Counted from the stretch's first letter, positions 1-11,933 are shown. The stretch is DNA of 52,276 nt from Acetivibrio straminisolvens JCM 21531 (GCF_000521465.1 NZ_BAVR01000022.1:1-52276), one strand, 5' to 3'. Notes: generated from the letters alone by a model not told the origin. Numbers and translations: made by a program.

Positions 1-185
1 CAATTATCTTGTATCTATTGAAAGGTTTAAAGCTATTTTAAACTGTTTTCATTAGTAAATATTCAAAGTTCCATTAAGTACTATTGTTTCAATGCTTACT
101 ATACCATAATCAATCATAAAAACTGTAAAAGAAAATTTTTCCAAGTATTAATTTAAAATATAAAAATATTATACAGAAAACGATT

Positions 186-1156
186 TTACCATTGAAACAT
201 CTTATCAAAGTTAAATGTTGCTGAATAATTCTCAGAAGGTATAGTTCCTGACTCCGGTGCAAATTTAGCCCTCATATCTGATTTATCCATGGAATAAACT
301 ATATTTAATATACCTAGGTTATCAGTTTTCGGATGATCTAATGAAATCGCTATATTGAAGAAATTAATGCTATTTATGTCCTTAATAGCTGTAGCTTCTA
401 TCCTAAAAGAACCTTCTGTAGGTATTTTACAGCCAGGAACACGAGTAGTCGGAGTATATGCTTCATAGGAATTGTCTTTGTTATAAATTCTTATTATTAA
501 GTTCCACTCATAACCCTCAGGTTTCTCAGGATACTCACATTCAATATAATATTTCCCGTTTTCCTTCACAAACCTCAGCTGGTCTGCCAACTTGAGCAAA
601 AACTCCTTTAACTTCTCAACCTTTATTCTGCCATAAGGGTCAACATCCGTTGCTTCATTAAAAGCTATTCCATCATAATACTTTACTGACCCTTCCGTCG
701 GTCCGGAGAAACCATTGCGTCACCATTCATATCAATATACACCGTTCTTATATTTGCATTCCACTTCACAGTTGCTCCCAAAGCTTCACTTACAAATCTT
801 ACAGGCACAAAAGTTCTGTCCCCCATTAATAACGCCACGGTATCCATTTGCCTTTTCTGTCCGTTCACTTCATAATCCATATTCCCAATTTGAAGTACAA
901 CTTTTCTTTCATTTAATGATATTGTCACTTTTTTCGTATTTCCATCCCAGTTTACATCTGCACCCAGAGCTTCTCCGACAAACCTGATAGGTACCTGTGT
1001 CCTAGAATTCTCATCAATAAACGGCTCTGCATCCGGAAAATTTATCTTTGCACCATTTACCACTACCCGAATCGAAAGTTCAGAAGCCAGTGCAGATAGT
1101 GATAGCAAGTATGTAACCGCTAATACTACTGTTAACATTATTGCAATTCTTCTCAT
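186..1156 (-). CDS. Secreted copper amine oxidase N-terminal (stalk) domain protein, frameshifted
   Basis: The protein opens with a signal peptide or membrane anchor (MRRIAIM followed by a Val/Leu/Ala-rich stretch). Two copies of the stalk motif of the copper_amine_oxidN1 family follow, VPIRFVGEALGADVNW and VPVRFVSEALGATVKW, at about residues 50-140. This frame stops at 683. The other frame resumes at about 706 (PTEGSVKYYDGIAF) and runs to 186, so I read one gene of about 320 aa with a single indel near 700-710. The start at 1156 is preferred over an upstream in-frame codon because GGAGGG lies just before it. The C-terminal 200 residues are not recognised. In Clostridia such proteins are usually secreted or wall-associated, and the stalk domain has no catalytic role. 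Confident for the domain, not for the function. Confidence 0.75.
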
Positions 1157-1435
1157 TTCAGTTTTCCCTCCATCCATATTTTTTACATAAAAAACCTTAT
1201 TCTTTTTAAGTGGAATGCTTGATTTCATTTATTTTTCACCATTATTACCAGATTCAAAATCTCAATACTATCCCAATTTTTTAACATATTAACATATCTG
1301 TAAACTCTAATGCAACTTATGCTACTTCGAGTCACTCATCCGGAGCAAAAATAACTCTGTATTAACCCCGTCTGTTTCCGCTTCTTAAACACTTATTCCC
1401 AATACCCTTCTGATATCTTTCTCTTCACTCCACAA

Positions 1436-1474
1436 CGCAAAAAAAGGACGGAAGCTGTAAACCTCCGCCCATTC
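1436..1474 (-). terminator. Rho-independent terminator after the lipoprotein gene
   Basis: On the - strand GGGCGGAGG and CTTCCGTCC form a 9-bp stem (two G-U pairs) with a 7-nt loop, followed by TTTTTTT. It lies about 30 bp after the stop codon of the gene ending at 1500. Confidence 0.8.
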
Positions 1475-1499
1475 TACAAATCCCATATTAATCATTTAA

Positions 1500-2474
1500 T
1501 TAATTGCTTTTTCCAACCAAATTCTCCCTGAACTTCACAACCTCATCGGTCAACTTATAACCACTCTTCTCCAACAGACTCATATAATCCTTCACAATTG
1601 TACGAAACTCACTACTGTTTCCATACTCCAAAAACTTAAGATAAGCTTCTTTTGCCTTAGGATCCATTGCCTTTGAGTCATATTCAAACAACGGAGTATT
1701 ATTAAGCCCAAACAGTGTAAAGGTTAAATACTTCCGGTGCAATTCCCTTACCTTATCAACTTTCACCGAATCTTTATACTGATTGATAAACTTCTCCTGA
1801 TTCGACGCCCGTTTAAGTACCTCATCCCAACCGATGACAAGAGCTGCATCCTTTGCCGGTGTACTACTTGATTCCACAGCCATTATATTTATATACTCCC
1901 TTATATCTTCGGTTACATATTCACTGTATTTCTTATAAAATTCATAGTCAATAACAGGAAAAAACATCCCTTCCGCTGTTTCCACCTTATATCCGCTATT
2001 CTTAGTCTCCTCCAAAAGCCCTTTTACCTTTTCATCCTCAATGGCAAAAATTTTATCCAAATCAAAACCTTCAGCAAACGCCTCACTCATTTTGGCTTGT
2101 ATGGTTCCGTCGCTATAAAATCGCTTATCAATATCCGGCAAAAACTCTTGCTGTAGTTTTTCAAGCTCATCAACCATCTTAGCCGCTTTTTCTTTAGAAA
2201 CCTTTGAAATATTTGCATCCACAAACTTAATGATTTCAGGCAGTTTCACATCATTCTCAATCATCGCCTGAAAGTCCTTCATGATTTTATCCTGTTCGTC
2301 CTTATTATTTGCCGCAGGCATGCTAGTCTCCTGCCGGTCAACATAATTTACACCGCCTTGAGTTGCAACCGGACCGCAACCGGTAAACACCCCTCCCATA
2401 AATATGCCTATTGCCAAAACTGCCGGAACGGTTCTTGCCGAATATTTTTTGTTAAATGTCATTGCCACTTTCAT
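1500..2474 (-). CDS. Putative lipoprotein of unknown function
   Basis: About 324 aa. The N-terminus is basic, then hydrophobic (VPAVLAIGIFMGG), ending in a lipobox VFTGC at about residue 33, so the mature protein is probably a lipid-anchored exported protein. The rest is highly charged, mostly helical and rich in Lys/Glu, with no motif I recognise. An AAGGAG sequence lies immediately upstream; GTG at 2477, ATG at 2474 and ATG at 2462 are all possible starts. It is followed by its own terminator, and the gene to its right has one too, so it is probably a single transcription unit. It is intact here, unlike several neighbours. Confidence 0.75.
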   Translation of the reverse strand: MKVAMTFNKKYSARTVPAVLAIGIFMGGVFTGCGPVATQGGVNYVDRQETSMPAANNKDEQDKIMKDFQAMIENDVKLPEIIKFVDANISKVSKEKAAKMVDELEKLQQEFLPDIDKRFYSDGTIQAKMSEAFAEGFDLDKIFAIEDEKVKGLLEETKNSGYKVETAEGMFFPVIDYEFYKKYSEYVTEDIREYINIMAVESSSTPAKDAALVIGWDEVLKRASNQEKFINQYKDSVKVDKVRELHRKYLTFTLFGLNNTPLFEYDSKAMDPKAKEAYLKFLEYGNSSEFRTIVKDYMSLLEKSGYKLTDEVVKFRENLVGKSN

Positions 2475-2626
2475 CACTCCTTTGTTTTTGTATCAACCGA
2501 AGCATATTCTACAATAGGGCATTTATATATCCTGCCACAACTTATCCACCCCATTACAATGCATATGCTTATATCATAATAGACGAAATAATGGCCCGTA
2601 TTGTTCATTAAAACTCTATTTCAATA

Positions 2627-2672
2627 TAAAAAATCCCCAAAAGCTTTTATATCAAGCTCTTGAGGATCTCCT
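2627..2672 (-). terminator. Rho-independent terminator
   Basis: On the - strand ATCCTCAAGAGCTT pairs with AAGCTTTTGGGGAT (14 bp, with G-U pairs) and is followed by TTTTTT. It terminates the gene ending at 2690. Confidence 0.85.
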
Positions 2673-2689
2673 TCAAGACTATTCGAAAT

Positions 2690-3197
2690 TCATCCCTCCT
2701 GGTAAAAACTCAACACATAAACTTTATTGCCGCACCTGAAGAAAAACTGTTCCCAGGCAAACTCATCCATCCACGCAGGTTCAGTCATTAATTTATAAAC
2801 TTCTATGTTTTCACCTTCAAAAAACTCTTCCAATAACTTTAGCAATCCATTAAAAACTTTATTGCTCTCTCTATGTTTTTGCGCCGGCATTGGGTTGCCG
2901 TCCTCATCCTGGATAGACACCTCAAAATTGCGCATACTGAATACGTTAAAAAACCAGTGACTGCACGACTCAAACAATTCACTTTTCCAGTCATCCAATT
3001 CTCTCAAGTTATCTATTCTCGCACCATGCTTACTAATGGGGCTTTCATTTAAAAATCTCTCTGCGCATTCATCCAACTATTTACGTTATCGTACTCAACA
3101 AACCGGTATGTATGTGAGTAAAGCACCCCATAGAAGCTTATAATATTGGTAAGTCCGTCCAAGTACCCTAAAATTCTGTTATACACCTCAACCTTCA
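2690..3197 (-). CDS. Hypothetical protein, frameshifted
   Basis: A downstream frame from 3076 encodes LDECAERFLNESP and ends FRCGNKVYVLSFYQEG. An upstream frame starts at ATG 3197 behind AGGGGA and reads MKVEVYNRILGYLDGL up to NSW, where the frames meet near 3075. I read a single gene of about 169 aa with one indel there. The product is soluble, acidic and Phe/Trp-rich, with no signal peptide. I do not recognise the family; the size and composition resemble small immunity-like or SMI1-like cytosolic proteins, but nothing here proves that. Confidence 0.6.
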
Positions 3198-3376
3198 TAA
3201 CCAATCCCCTACAAATTATATAATTAATCTAATCGCCCGACTTTAATAAAAATTATTCGGTGCATTATCTATACTTTTTTCAACATTAGTTTACTACCGG
3301 CAACCAAAACAGTCAAGTTATAACAAATAATATTAAATTTTTACCGCAAACAAAAGTTTTTAATAATCAAAATAAC

Positions 3377-3432
3377 AAGTTATTTAAAGAGCTCCGAAAC
3401 TTTAAAGTTCCGGAGCTCTTTAAATAACTTTT
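3377..3432 (-). terminator. Strong terminator hairpin after the xylanase gene
   Basis: A near-perfect palindrome: AAGTTATTTAAAGAGCTCCG, an 11-nt loop, then CCGGAGCTCTTTAAATAACTT. It lies 35 bp beyond the xylanase stop. The stem is about 20 bp with AT-rich ends, so it can act in both directions. Confidence 0.85.
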
Positions 3433-3466
3433 CAGTTTTATACAAGCCTGTATTATTAGCTGAAAA

Positions 3467-5349
3467 CTATTTGTTCTCTACAGGGAAAACATCAATAACC
3501 TTTAAAATATATTTCTTTATAGCTGAAAAATCTGTAGAATTCACATTGCCATCCCCGTTAACATCTGCTGCTATTTTTCCGTTTGGTGTCGGAAAATCGG
3601 GTATCGCTTTTAGAATGTACCTTCTCACAAGCGTTAAATCGCTTGAGTTCACATTACCATCCCCATTTACATCACCATACTTAACCTGAACCGGTGTCGG
3701 TGTCGGAAGGGGCGGAACATTCTCAACGATTGCATAGAAAGCAGGTTTTGCCTTGTATTGTCCGTCAAACAACAGCGGATATCCTCCGAGCCAGCTTGTA
3801 GCATCTGTTACTCCCCAGAATACCAATGCTGTAATGTTCATACCTTCCTTCTTCAAATCGATTAATTTAGTTACAAGTTGTTGATAACGATTAGCTTGAC
3901 GCTCTAAAGCCCATTGACTGTTATCGGGGTTATTAATATCCAGCTCGGTAAGCTGAATTTCCAATCCTAATGCTGCATATCTTCTGATTGATTTTTCAAA
4001 CATGCTTAAGCTTGGATACTCCATAACCCAGTGGGACTGCATTCCCATTCCGTCAACCAAACCTTTGGCTTTAAGCTCGGTAAGAATTTCAATAATAAAA
4101 TCACATTTTTTGTCTTCATATTCGTTATAGTCATTGTAGAAGAGTTTACAACCGGCAGGAGCATATTTTCTTGCGTATTCAAAAGATTTAACAATAAAAT
4201 CTCTTCCAACGGTTTGCATCCACAAGGAACTTCCGGGATTCTTGTTGTTCGAACCCGGATTTCTCATACCGGTCGAAGTATTAGGATCAACAGCCTCATT
4301 CACAACGTCCCAAGCGTAGAATTCGACTGTCGGATATTCAGTTGCCAAAGCTTCCATTACATTCTTTATGTAGTTTTCCAACCTCTTCAACATAACTTCT
4401 TTTGAGGCCCAAGGAGCACTTTCATCCTGGGAGTAATTTTCTCTGAAGAACCAATCCGGTGTCTGGCTATGCCATACAAGGGTATGTCCTCTTACAGGTA
4501 TCTTATGTTCTTTCGCAAACTCCAACAAAGGTCTTGCCGATCTTAAAGTTACCTGAGGATTAACCTGGTCTCCTCCATTTGCTTCCATATAAGCAATTGT
4601 AGCATCATAGTCAAGCACACTGTCAGGCTTTAACTCATTACCGAAAGTCAAGCTGTTATAATGCTTGAGAAAAAGCTCTTTTGCAGGCTTCGGTGCCAAT
4701 TCGGCTGCAGTTGCCGCCCCACCCACTTTAAAGTAACCTGCAAAAACATCCTTCAAGCTTGGAATATCTTTCTCAATTTCAGGCAGATTTGCAGGAGTTG
4801 CTGTAAAATCATCAATATAGAAGTCCATCAAGTCTTGCTGACTTGGGGAATTCTTGAATTCGGTTTCAACGTATATTTTTACATCCTGTGCATGGGAAGG
4901 AACTGTAAGCTGTCCCTCCAGCAAGGTCCATGCTCCTTTATAAACTGTAGCTGTCTTAATGTTTTGATATACATCCCCTGCTCCGTCATTGTATTGGAGC
5001 TGCAAACTGAATCTTTGCTCGTTTGAATATGAATTGCCCACAAATTTTACGTACACACCTATCTTATAGCTTTCACCCAATGTCAAAACATCGGATTTGT
5101 CAACCATCGGACCATTCCATGTGCTGGTACGGTCGCTAATCTTTAAACTGTACTTTCCAGAGTAAGCTTCCTCTGTAGTAAGCTCAACAGTTTCCGGACC
5201 TCTTGGTCCCCACCCGCTCAGACCTGTTTCAAAATCATCGTAAATCAGGTTCGCTGCGGATGCTTTAGGTAACGGTAAAAAACTTCCGCAAACGCCGACA
5301 GCAATAGAGCAAAGACTGTCAATAGAGTAACCAACTTTCTCCTTAACAT
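3467..5349 (-). CDS. xynC: Cellulosomal endo-1,4-beta-xylanase, CBM22-GH10-dockerin I (XynC-like), frameshifted in the signal peptide
   Basis: Secreted xylanase that hydrolyses internal beta-1,4 bonds of xylan and docks onto the cellulosome scaffoldin. The start at 5349 (MLRRKLVTLLTV) has GGAGG before it. One indel near 5305 separates it from LPLPKASAANLIYDDFE, after which the frame is open to 3467. Order: signal peptide (about 1-30), CBM22 (about 31-190), GH10 (about 200-545), a Pro/Thr linker, then two type I dockerin repeats, each beginning GDVNGDGNVNS or ADVNGDGNVNS with Ca-binding Asp/Asn. The GH10 acid/base Glu is in WDVVNEA (about residue 350) and the nucleophile Glu in QLTELDI (about 470). 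It matches C. thermocellum XynC as I remember it, with scattered substitutions. It has its own terminator and no cellulosomal neighbour. Confidence 0.93.
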
Positions 5350-5387
5350 AATTGACCTCCCAAACCTTTAAAATTTTATTTATATAT

Positions 5388-5409
5388 CCAGGCTTTGTAC
5401 AAGCCCGGT
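5388..5409. promoter_or_regulatory. Small inverted repeat in the xynC upstream region
   Basis: CCAGGCTT and AAGCCCGG flank a 5-nt loop about 40 bp upstream of the xylanase start. It could be a regulator site or a leader hairpin for xynC. No clean sigma-A promoter is obvious on the - strand here, which would fit an alternative sigma factor, but I cannot show that. Confidence 0.3.
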
Positions 5410-5542
5410 AAAAAACACAGAATAGAAAGGTTTAACAGTCAAATTAGCTTTTCTTTCCTATAATAAATTATAACTTATTTTTGGCTGCTTGTCTTAATTT
5501 TTTTATATTTTTTGCAATATTTTAGGTAATCCGTTCTTGCGA

Positions 5543-5571
5543 TTGATAAATTATTAACAATATGGTATCAT
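5543..5571 (+). promoter_or_regulatory. Putative sigma-A promoter of hydE
   Basis: TTGATA, 17 bp, TATCAT, ending 45 bp upstream of the hydE start codon. Confidence 0.5.
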
Positions 5572-5615
5572 TTATTTAGCGACAATAATTTTTAATAGAA
5601 ATTTGGGGATGCCTT

Positions 5616-6657
5616 ATGATAAATTTAATCGATAAACTCTCAACCGGACAGAATTTATCCTATGATGAACTGTACCGGCTTATTGAGCACAGAAATGAAG
5701 AATTGGCCAATTATCTGTTTGAAAAAGCAAGGCAGGTGCGTATCCTCCATTACGGACATGATGTTTATATGCGCGGCCTTATTGAATTTACCAATTATTG
5801 CAGAAATGACTGCTACTATTGCGGAATAAGGAAAAGCAATTGCAATGCCGACAGATACCGCCTTACAAAAGAACAGATACTTGAATGCTGCGCCGTGGGA
5901 TATGAACTTGGCTTTCGCACTTTCGTGCTCCAGGGTGGAGAGGACGGTTATTATACCGACAATATTTTGGCGGATATAGTGAGCAGTATTAAATCAAAAT
6001 ATCCCGATTGTGCGATTACTCTCTCCCTCGGCGAAAAAAGCTATAAAAGCTATAAAATGCTTTTTGAGGCAGGGGCGGACAGATACCTTCTTCGTCATGA
6101 GACAGCAAATGCCGGCCATTACTCAAAACTTCATCCGCAGACTTTATCCCTTGAAAACAGGAAACAATGCCTTTACAACCTAAAAGAAATAGGCTATCAG
6201 GTGGGCTGCGGTTTTATGGTTGGTTCACCGTTTCAGACCACAGAATGTATCGTTGATGATTTAATGTTTATAAAAGAATTACAGCCCCATATGGTGGGAA
6301 TAGGGCCGTTTATCCCTCACAAGGATACCCCCTTTGCCGATAAAGCTGCCGGTACATTGGAGCTGACATTGTTCCTTCTCGGAATCATACGTCTAATGCT
6401 GCCCTATGTTTTGCTGCCTGCTACTACAGCTCTCGGTACAATCCACCCCAAGGCAGGGAGCTTGGTATTCTTGCAGGCGCAACGTGGTAATGCCAAACCT
6501 TTCGCCGACAGATGTAAGAAAGAAGTATCTTTTATACGACAATAAAATCTGTACCGGGGATGAAGCGGCAGAATGCAGAATGTGCCTTACGCGCCGTATA
6601 GAAAGCATCGGATACAAATTAGTTGTTTCAAGAGGCGATTGCAAAAAAATGAGCTGA
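5616..6657 (+). CDS. hydE: [FeFe]-hydrogenase maturation radical SAM protein HydE, frameshifted
   Basis: Radical SAM enzyme that helps build the dithiolate-bridged 2Fe subcluster of the FeFe-hydrogenase H-cluster, in the cytoplasm. The CxxxCxxC motif for the 4Fe-4S cluster is CRNDCYYC at about residues 62-69, followed by GGEDGYY and HRETAN-type TIM-barrel motifs. After PATTALGTIHPK (about 6450) the frame is lost. It returns as GRELGILAGA in a second frame and NVVMPNLSPTDVRKKY in a third, ending at 6657. Two single-base deletions near 6451 and 6480 explain this and give the usual length of about 348 aa. BioB and PylB are relatives, but the full pattern fits HydE best. It stands alone on the + strand, with HydF and HydG not in the window. 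Confidence 0.85.
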
Positions 6658-6665
6658 TAAAGAGA

Positions 6666-6707
6666 GTCAAAGCGATGAAGCATCACACCCATCGCTTTGA
6701 CTTTTTT
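6666..6707 (+). terminator. Rho-independent terminator after hydE
   Basis: GTCAAAGCGATG and CATCGCTTTGAC form a perfect 12-bp stem with a 12-nt loop, followed by TTTTTT. A second, weaker hairpin (CTCGGGGAT / ATATCCCGAG, 6712-6732) lies between it and the convergent cysK end and may serve the opposite strand. Confidence 0.88.
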
Positions 6708-6771
6708 AGTCTCGGGGATCTGATATCCCGAGCCTTTATTAATATAGGAAGGCTGAATCTATTAAATACTA

Positions 6772-7707
6772 TTATGCATCTTGGAATAATGTAGTAGACA
6801 AATATCTCTCTCCTGTGTCGGGAAGCAGAGCAACAATAACCTTACCTTTGTTTTCGGGTCTTTTTGCAATCTGCGTAGCAGCAAAAGCTGCAGCTCCCGA
6901 AGATATTCCCACCAACAGGCCTTCTGTTCTCGCAAGCTTCCTCGATGTTTCAAAGGCCTCTTCATTTTTAACCTTGAATATTTCATCCACAACCGAGCGG
7001 TTGAAATTATCCGGTACAAAACCTGCACCTATTCCCTGTATCTTGTGAGGACCCTTGGTTCCTCCGGATAAAACCGGCGAATCGAAAGGCTCTACTGCAA
7101 CAATCTGTACTTCCGGCTTACGCTGCTTAAGTACTTCACCAACTCCGGAAATTGTTCCTCCTGTTCCGACTCCTCCTACAAATATGTCTATCTTTCCGTC
7201 AGTATCTCTCCATATTTCCTCTGCTGTTGTTACCTTATGAATCGCAGGGTTTGCAGGATTTGAGAACTGTTGAGGTATAAAGGAATTGGGTATTTCTGCA
7301 GCTAATTCCTCAGCCTTTTTAATAGCTCCTCCCATTCCGTCGGCTCCCGGTGTTAGCACCAGCTCAGCTCCTAAAGCCTTTAAAAGATTTCTTCTTTCAA
7401 TACTCATTGTATCAGGCATTGTAAGAATAACCCTATAGCCTTTCGCAGCTGCAACAAAAGCCAAGGCAATGCCTGTATTTCCGCTTGTAGGTTCAATAAT
7501 AACACTATCTTTGTTTAATAGTCCTTTTTCTTCTGCATCCTTTATCATTGCGAAACCAATCCTATCCTTTACACTGGACGCAGGATTGAAGTATTCCAGC
7601 TTTGCTATCAGTACGGCTTCCAAATTGTTTGCTTTGCTATAATTGGACAACTCCAAAAGCGGGGTATTTCCTATAAGCTCTGTCAGGTTCTTAGCAATTT
7701 TGGACAT
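6772..7707 (-). CDS. cysK: Cysteine synthase (O-acetylserine sulfhydrylase)
   Basis: PLP enzyme making L-cysteine from O-acetylserine and sulfide. 311 aa, full length. The PLP lysine is in SSVKDRIG (about residue 46), the substrate loop is TSGNTGIA, and the phosphate loop is [11 protein letters not shown], as in CysK. The start at 7707 has GGAGGTG 6 bp upstream. It is the last gene of the metA-rrf2-rrf2-metY-larE-cysK block on the - strand, 80 bp after larE. In Bacillus and Staphylococcus CysK also acts as co-regulator of the Rrf2 protein CymR; two Rrf2 genes in the same operon make this plausible here (inference). Confidence 0.95.
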   Translation of the reverse strand: MSKIAKNLTELIGNTPLLELSNYSKANNLEAVLIAKLEYFNPASSVKDRIGFAMIKDAEEKGLLNKDSVIIEPTSGNTGIALAFVAAAKGYRVILTMPDTMSIERRNLLKALGAELVLTPGADGMGGAIKKAEELAAEIPNSFIPQQFSNPANPAIHKVTTAEEIWRDTDGKIDIFVGGVGTGGTISGVGEVLKQRKPEVQIVAVEPFDSPVLSGGTKGPHKIQGIGAGFVPDNFNRSVVDEIFKVKNEEAFETSRKLARTEGLLVGISSGAAAFAATQIAKRPENKGKVIVALLPDTGERYLSTTLFQDA

Positions 7708-7787
7708 TTCGGCACCTCCAAATCAATTAATCCAAATCAATCATATATGTTTTGTTGTTTTTATTTTATTACTTTTACACTTATTTG

Positions 7788-8603
7788 TCAATCCTTATTT
7801 ACCAATTCTTCATTCATACTTCCGGTCCTGTATCCTATAAGGTCAAGGGAAACATATACAAATCCCAGTTCCTTAAACTTTGTATATACTGAATTTCTGA
7901 TTTGCTTATCTAAAAACCTTTCGAAATCCCGCTCCTTGACTTCAATTCTTGCCAAATTGCCGTGATACCTTACCCGAACCTGCCCAAAGCCCAAATCAAT
8001 CAAAAACTGTTCTGCTTTATCCACCCTTTTGAGTTTTTCCTCTGTTATTCTCTCGCCGTAGGGAAATCTTGAGGATAAACAGGCAAAAGAAGGTTTGTTC
8101 CAAGTTTTCAGTCCCATTTCCTTTGACAACAGCCGGATTTCATCCTTGGTCAGCCCAACTTCCCGCAAAGGACTTACTATTTCGAGCTCTTCAATTGCCC
8201 GAAGTCCAGGCCGGTAATCTCCAAGGTCATCATAATTGGAACCTTCAACTACGAATTTAAAGCCTTCATCCTTTGCTATCTGCTTTATTTTATTAAAAAG
8301 CTCCTTCTTGCACAAATAGCACCTGTTGGGAGGATTCTGGGCAAAACCTTCCAATTCCAGCTCCTCTGAAATTATTGTCCTAAAAGGAATTCCATATTCG
8401 AAAGCAAATTTCTCCGCATCCTTAAATTCTCTTTCCGGAAAGGAGGCCGACCTTGCCGTTACGGCAAGTACCTTGTTCCCTAAAGCATCATGGGCCACTT
8501 TCAGAAGGAATGTTGAGTCCACTCCTCCTGAAAAGGCAACAATAGTGCTTTCCATTTCTTTTATTCTTGCTTTAAGTTTTTCCATTTTAGCATTCGCATT
8601 CAT
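7788..8603 (-). CDS. larE: LarE-type ATP-dependent sacrificial sulfur transferase
   Basis: 271 aa PP-loop enzyme. The N-terminal ATP-pyrophosphatase loop is FSGGVDSTFLL (about residues 24-34). A CxxC occurs in RCYLCKKELF (about 98), and the LarE sulfur-donor region is KPSFACLSSRFPYGE (Cys about 175). In lactate racemase maturation LarE adenylates a pyridinium precursor and donates the sulfur of its own cysteine to make the nickel-pincer cofactor. The usual partners larB and larC are not in the window. The gene begins about 5 bp after metY stops and is probably translationally coupled to it. Its place inside a cysteine/methionine operon suggests either sulfur-linked regulation or another sulfur transfer role. 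Confidence 0.87.
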   Translation of the reverse strand: MNANAKMEKLKARIKEMESTIVAFSGGVDSTFLLKVAHDALGNKVLAVTARSASFPEREFKDAEKFAFEYGIPFRTIISEELELEGFAQNPPNRCYLCKKELFNKIKQIAKDEGFKFVVEGSNYDDLGDYRPGLRAIEELEIVSPLREVGLTKDEIRLLSKEMGLKTWNKPSFACLSSRFPYGERITEEKLKRVDKAEQFLIDLGFGQVRVRYHGNLARIEVKERDFERFLDKQIRNSVYTKFKELGFVYVSLDLIGYRTGSMNEELVNKD

Positions 8604-8608
8604 AATTT

Positions 8609-9930
<1,322 letters not shown>

Positions 9931-9960
9931 TTATTGACTTTGTCGTGTTTGATATAAAAA

Positions 9961-10408
9961 TTATATGTAATACATTGTGTTGTCAATGCCATTTCGTTTC
10001 CTGTAATCTTCGGCCAGATCCTCCAATGTCACAGAATCCACCAACTCGTTAAGACTGCTGTTCATTTTTTCCCAAACGTTAATCCTTATACATTTTCGTA
10101 TAGATGACTCATTTGCCGCGGAATTCTCATCATCTTCATCCGTAACCGAAAGAGGACCTTCAAGAACCCTCAAAATTCTTCCCACCTTTATATCCGATGG
10201 ACTTTCAGACAATACATATCCCCCCTGAGCACCTTTGGCACTTTTAACCAGCCCGATTTTCTAAGGTGGAAAATACCTGTTCCAAATAATTTGTAGAAAT
10301 TCCCTGTCTTTCTGCAATACTGGCCAATGTAACATGCTCTCCGTTGGAGTACACAGCAAGGTCAATCATTGCCCTAAGTCCGTATCTTCCTTTAGTTGAG
10401 AATCTCAA
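9961..10408 (-). CDS. Rrf2-family transcriptional regulator (CymR-like), frameshifted
   Basis: The start TTG at 10408 follows GAGGTG and gives LRFSTKGRYGLRAMID, the classic Rrf2 N-terminal wing-helix. The next part reads TLASIAERQGISTNYLEQVFS. Two single-base deletions near 10265 and 10255 interrupt it; after them the reading is VKSAKGAQGGYVLSESPSD to the end, about 148 aa in all. Only one Cys is present in the region where IscR/NsrR carry three, so an Fe-S cluster is unlikely. This is like CymR, the cysteine-metabolism repressor that works with CysK. It sits upstream of metY and downstream of a second Rrf2 gene. The target is probably its own operon (inference). Confidence 0.8.
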
Positions 10409-10456
10409 TTAATTCACCTCTTTCCCTGCCGAAACTATAAGCTTTCCATCAAAATA

Positions 10457-10918
10457 TTAAATATAATATTCCAATTCTATATTTCGGGAGATGCTGCTGT
10501 TATAGCACTTTACCAGGTCTTCGATGGTGATGGAATTTGCTACATCGCTCAAGGTATTCATAACTCTCTCCCAGAAACTCCGTGCCGTACAATTCTCAAA
10601 CCTGTCGCAAGCGCTCTTTGACCGTTTGGATTTCTCAGCAATACAAGGAACCGGTGCCAATGGTCCCTCAAGCACCGTCAAAACTTCACCTACCGTTATT
10701 TGTGAAGGGTCCCGGGCAAGAACATATCCCCCCTGGGCTCCCCTTATGCTTTCAACAATTCCTGCACGCCTTAAAATTAAAAAAATCTGTAATATATATG
10801 CCTCAGACATCCCGCATCTTTCGGCTATACTTTTTAAATTCACACGTCCTTCAGATGAATGGATTGCAAGGTCAACAATTGCCTCCAATCCATATCTGCC
10901 CTTTGTAGAGATTTTCAA
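10457..10918 (-). CDS. Rrf2-family transcriptional regulator with three cysteines (possible Fe-S sensor)
   Basis: About 153 aa. I prefer TTG at 10918 (LKISTKGRYGLEAIVD) because AGGAG lies 7 bp upstream; GTG at 10927 is also in frame but has no proper ribosome site. The winged helix covers residues 1-70, with RGAQGGYVLARDPSQ as the family wing. The loop has Cys in PCIAE, SACDRF and ENCTARS (spacing about x11 and x5), the region where IscR-type members bind a 2Fe-2S cluster. The gene is intact. It lies between metA and the other Rrf2 gene, about 48 bp from each. It may sense iron-sulfur or redox state in addition to cysteine. Confidence 0.85.
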   Translation of the reverse strand: MKISTKGRYGLEAIVDLAIHSSEGRVNLKSIAERCGMSEAYILQIFLILRRAGIVESIRGAQGGYVLARDPSQITVGEVLTVLEGPLAPVPCIAEKSKRSKSACDRFENCTARSFWERVMNTLSDVANSITIEDLVKCYNSSISRNIELEYYI

Positions 10919-10964
10919 GCTGATCACTCCTATTACTTGTCTGTTACCTCTCCTACCCTCTATC

Positions 10965-11882
10965 TCATTTCAACTCATTTAAATCAAACGGTGTTTCCTG
11001 GTACACATAATAGTTCAGCCAGTTTGAAAACAGAAGATTTGCATGTCCTCTCCATTTAACAACCGGTGCTTTGCTCGGGTCATTATCCGGAAAGTAGTTC
11101 TTTGGCATTTTTATATCAAGTCCTTTTAACAAATCCCTTTCATACTCCTCTTTCAAGGTAAGCTGGTCATACTCGGAATGGCCTGTCACAAAAACCTGCC
11201 TTCCTCCGTCAGTCTTCATAATATATACGCCCGCTTCCTCAGAGTCGGAAAGAATATCGATTTCTCCCACTTTTTCAATGTCTTCTCTTCTTACCTCTGT
11301 ATGTCTGGAATGCGGAGCATAAAAAGAATCGTCAAATCCTCTTAATAGCATTGTATTGGGCTTGCAAATGCGATGTTCAAAAATACCGAACATTTTCTCT
11401 TTTAAAGGATATTTTTTTATACCGTAATGATGGTACAACGCTGCCTGGGCTCCCCAGCAAATGTGAAATGTGGAATATACATTGCGAAGGCTCCAGTCCA
11501 TTATCATTTTCAGCTCATCCCAGTAATTAACCTCTTCAAAATCCATTTGTTCCACCGGTGCACCGGTGATTATAAGCCCGTCAAATTTTTCTTCCTTTAC
11601 CTCATCAAAAGTCTTATAAAACTTCGTCAAGTGTTCTTCGGGAGTATTCTTTGATACATGGGTCTTCGGATGCAAAAGCTCTATCTCTACCTGAATAGGG
11701 GTATTGCCAATTAAGCGAAGAAGCTGCGTCTCCGTAGTAATCTTTGTAGGCATCAGATTCAATATTGCAATCCTAAGTGGTCTGACGTCCTGATGCAAAG
11801 CTCTTTGCTCGTCCATCACAAATATATTCTCGTTGTTTAGTACCTCTTTAGCCGGTAAACTATCAGGTATTTTTATTGGCAT
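10965..11882 (-). CDS. metAA: Homoserine O-acetyltransferase (MetA family)
   Basis: 305 aa, class I glutamine-amidotransferase-like fold. The nucleophile is Cys142 in [10 protein letters not shown]; His is in VTGHSEYD and Glu in the same region. Residue 111 is Glu (ITGAPVEQ), and in this family Glu111 predicts acetyl-CoA use where E. coli has Gly and uses succinyl-CoA. This agrees with the O-acetylhomoserine-using MetY downstream. The start at 11882 has AGGAGG upstream. It is the first gene of the sulfur operon. The upstream region is only about 75 bp to the histidine kinase stop, contains an AT-rich palindrome, and is too short for a SAM riboswitch. Confidence 0.94.
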   Translation of the reverse strand: MPIKIPDSLPAKEVLNNENIFVMDEQRALHQDVRPLRIAILNLMPTKITTETQLLRLIGNTPIQVEIELLHPKTHVSKNTPEEHLTKFYKTFDEVKEEKFDGLIITGAPVEQMDFEEVNYWDELKMIMDWSLRNVYSTFHICWGAQAALYHHYGIKKYPLKEKMFGIFEHRICKPNTMLLRGFDDSFYAPHSRHTEVRREDIEKVGEIDILSDSEEAGVYIMKTDGGRQVFVTGHSEYDQLTLKEEYERDLLKGLDIKMPKNYFPDNDPSKAPVVKWRGHANLLFSNWLNYYVYQETPFDLNELK

Positions 11883-11933
11883 GTATCAAACCTCCTATGC
11901 ATAATTTACCCATAACTTCGATCTCCTATATAT

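Noticed and set aside
4031..4405. + strand open frames inside the xylanase gene
   Set aside because: Shadows of the GH10 coding sequence on the opposite strand.
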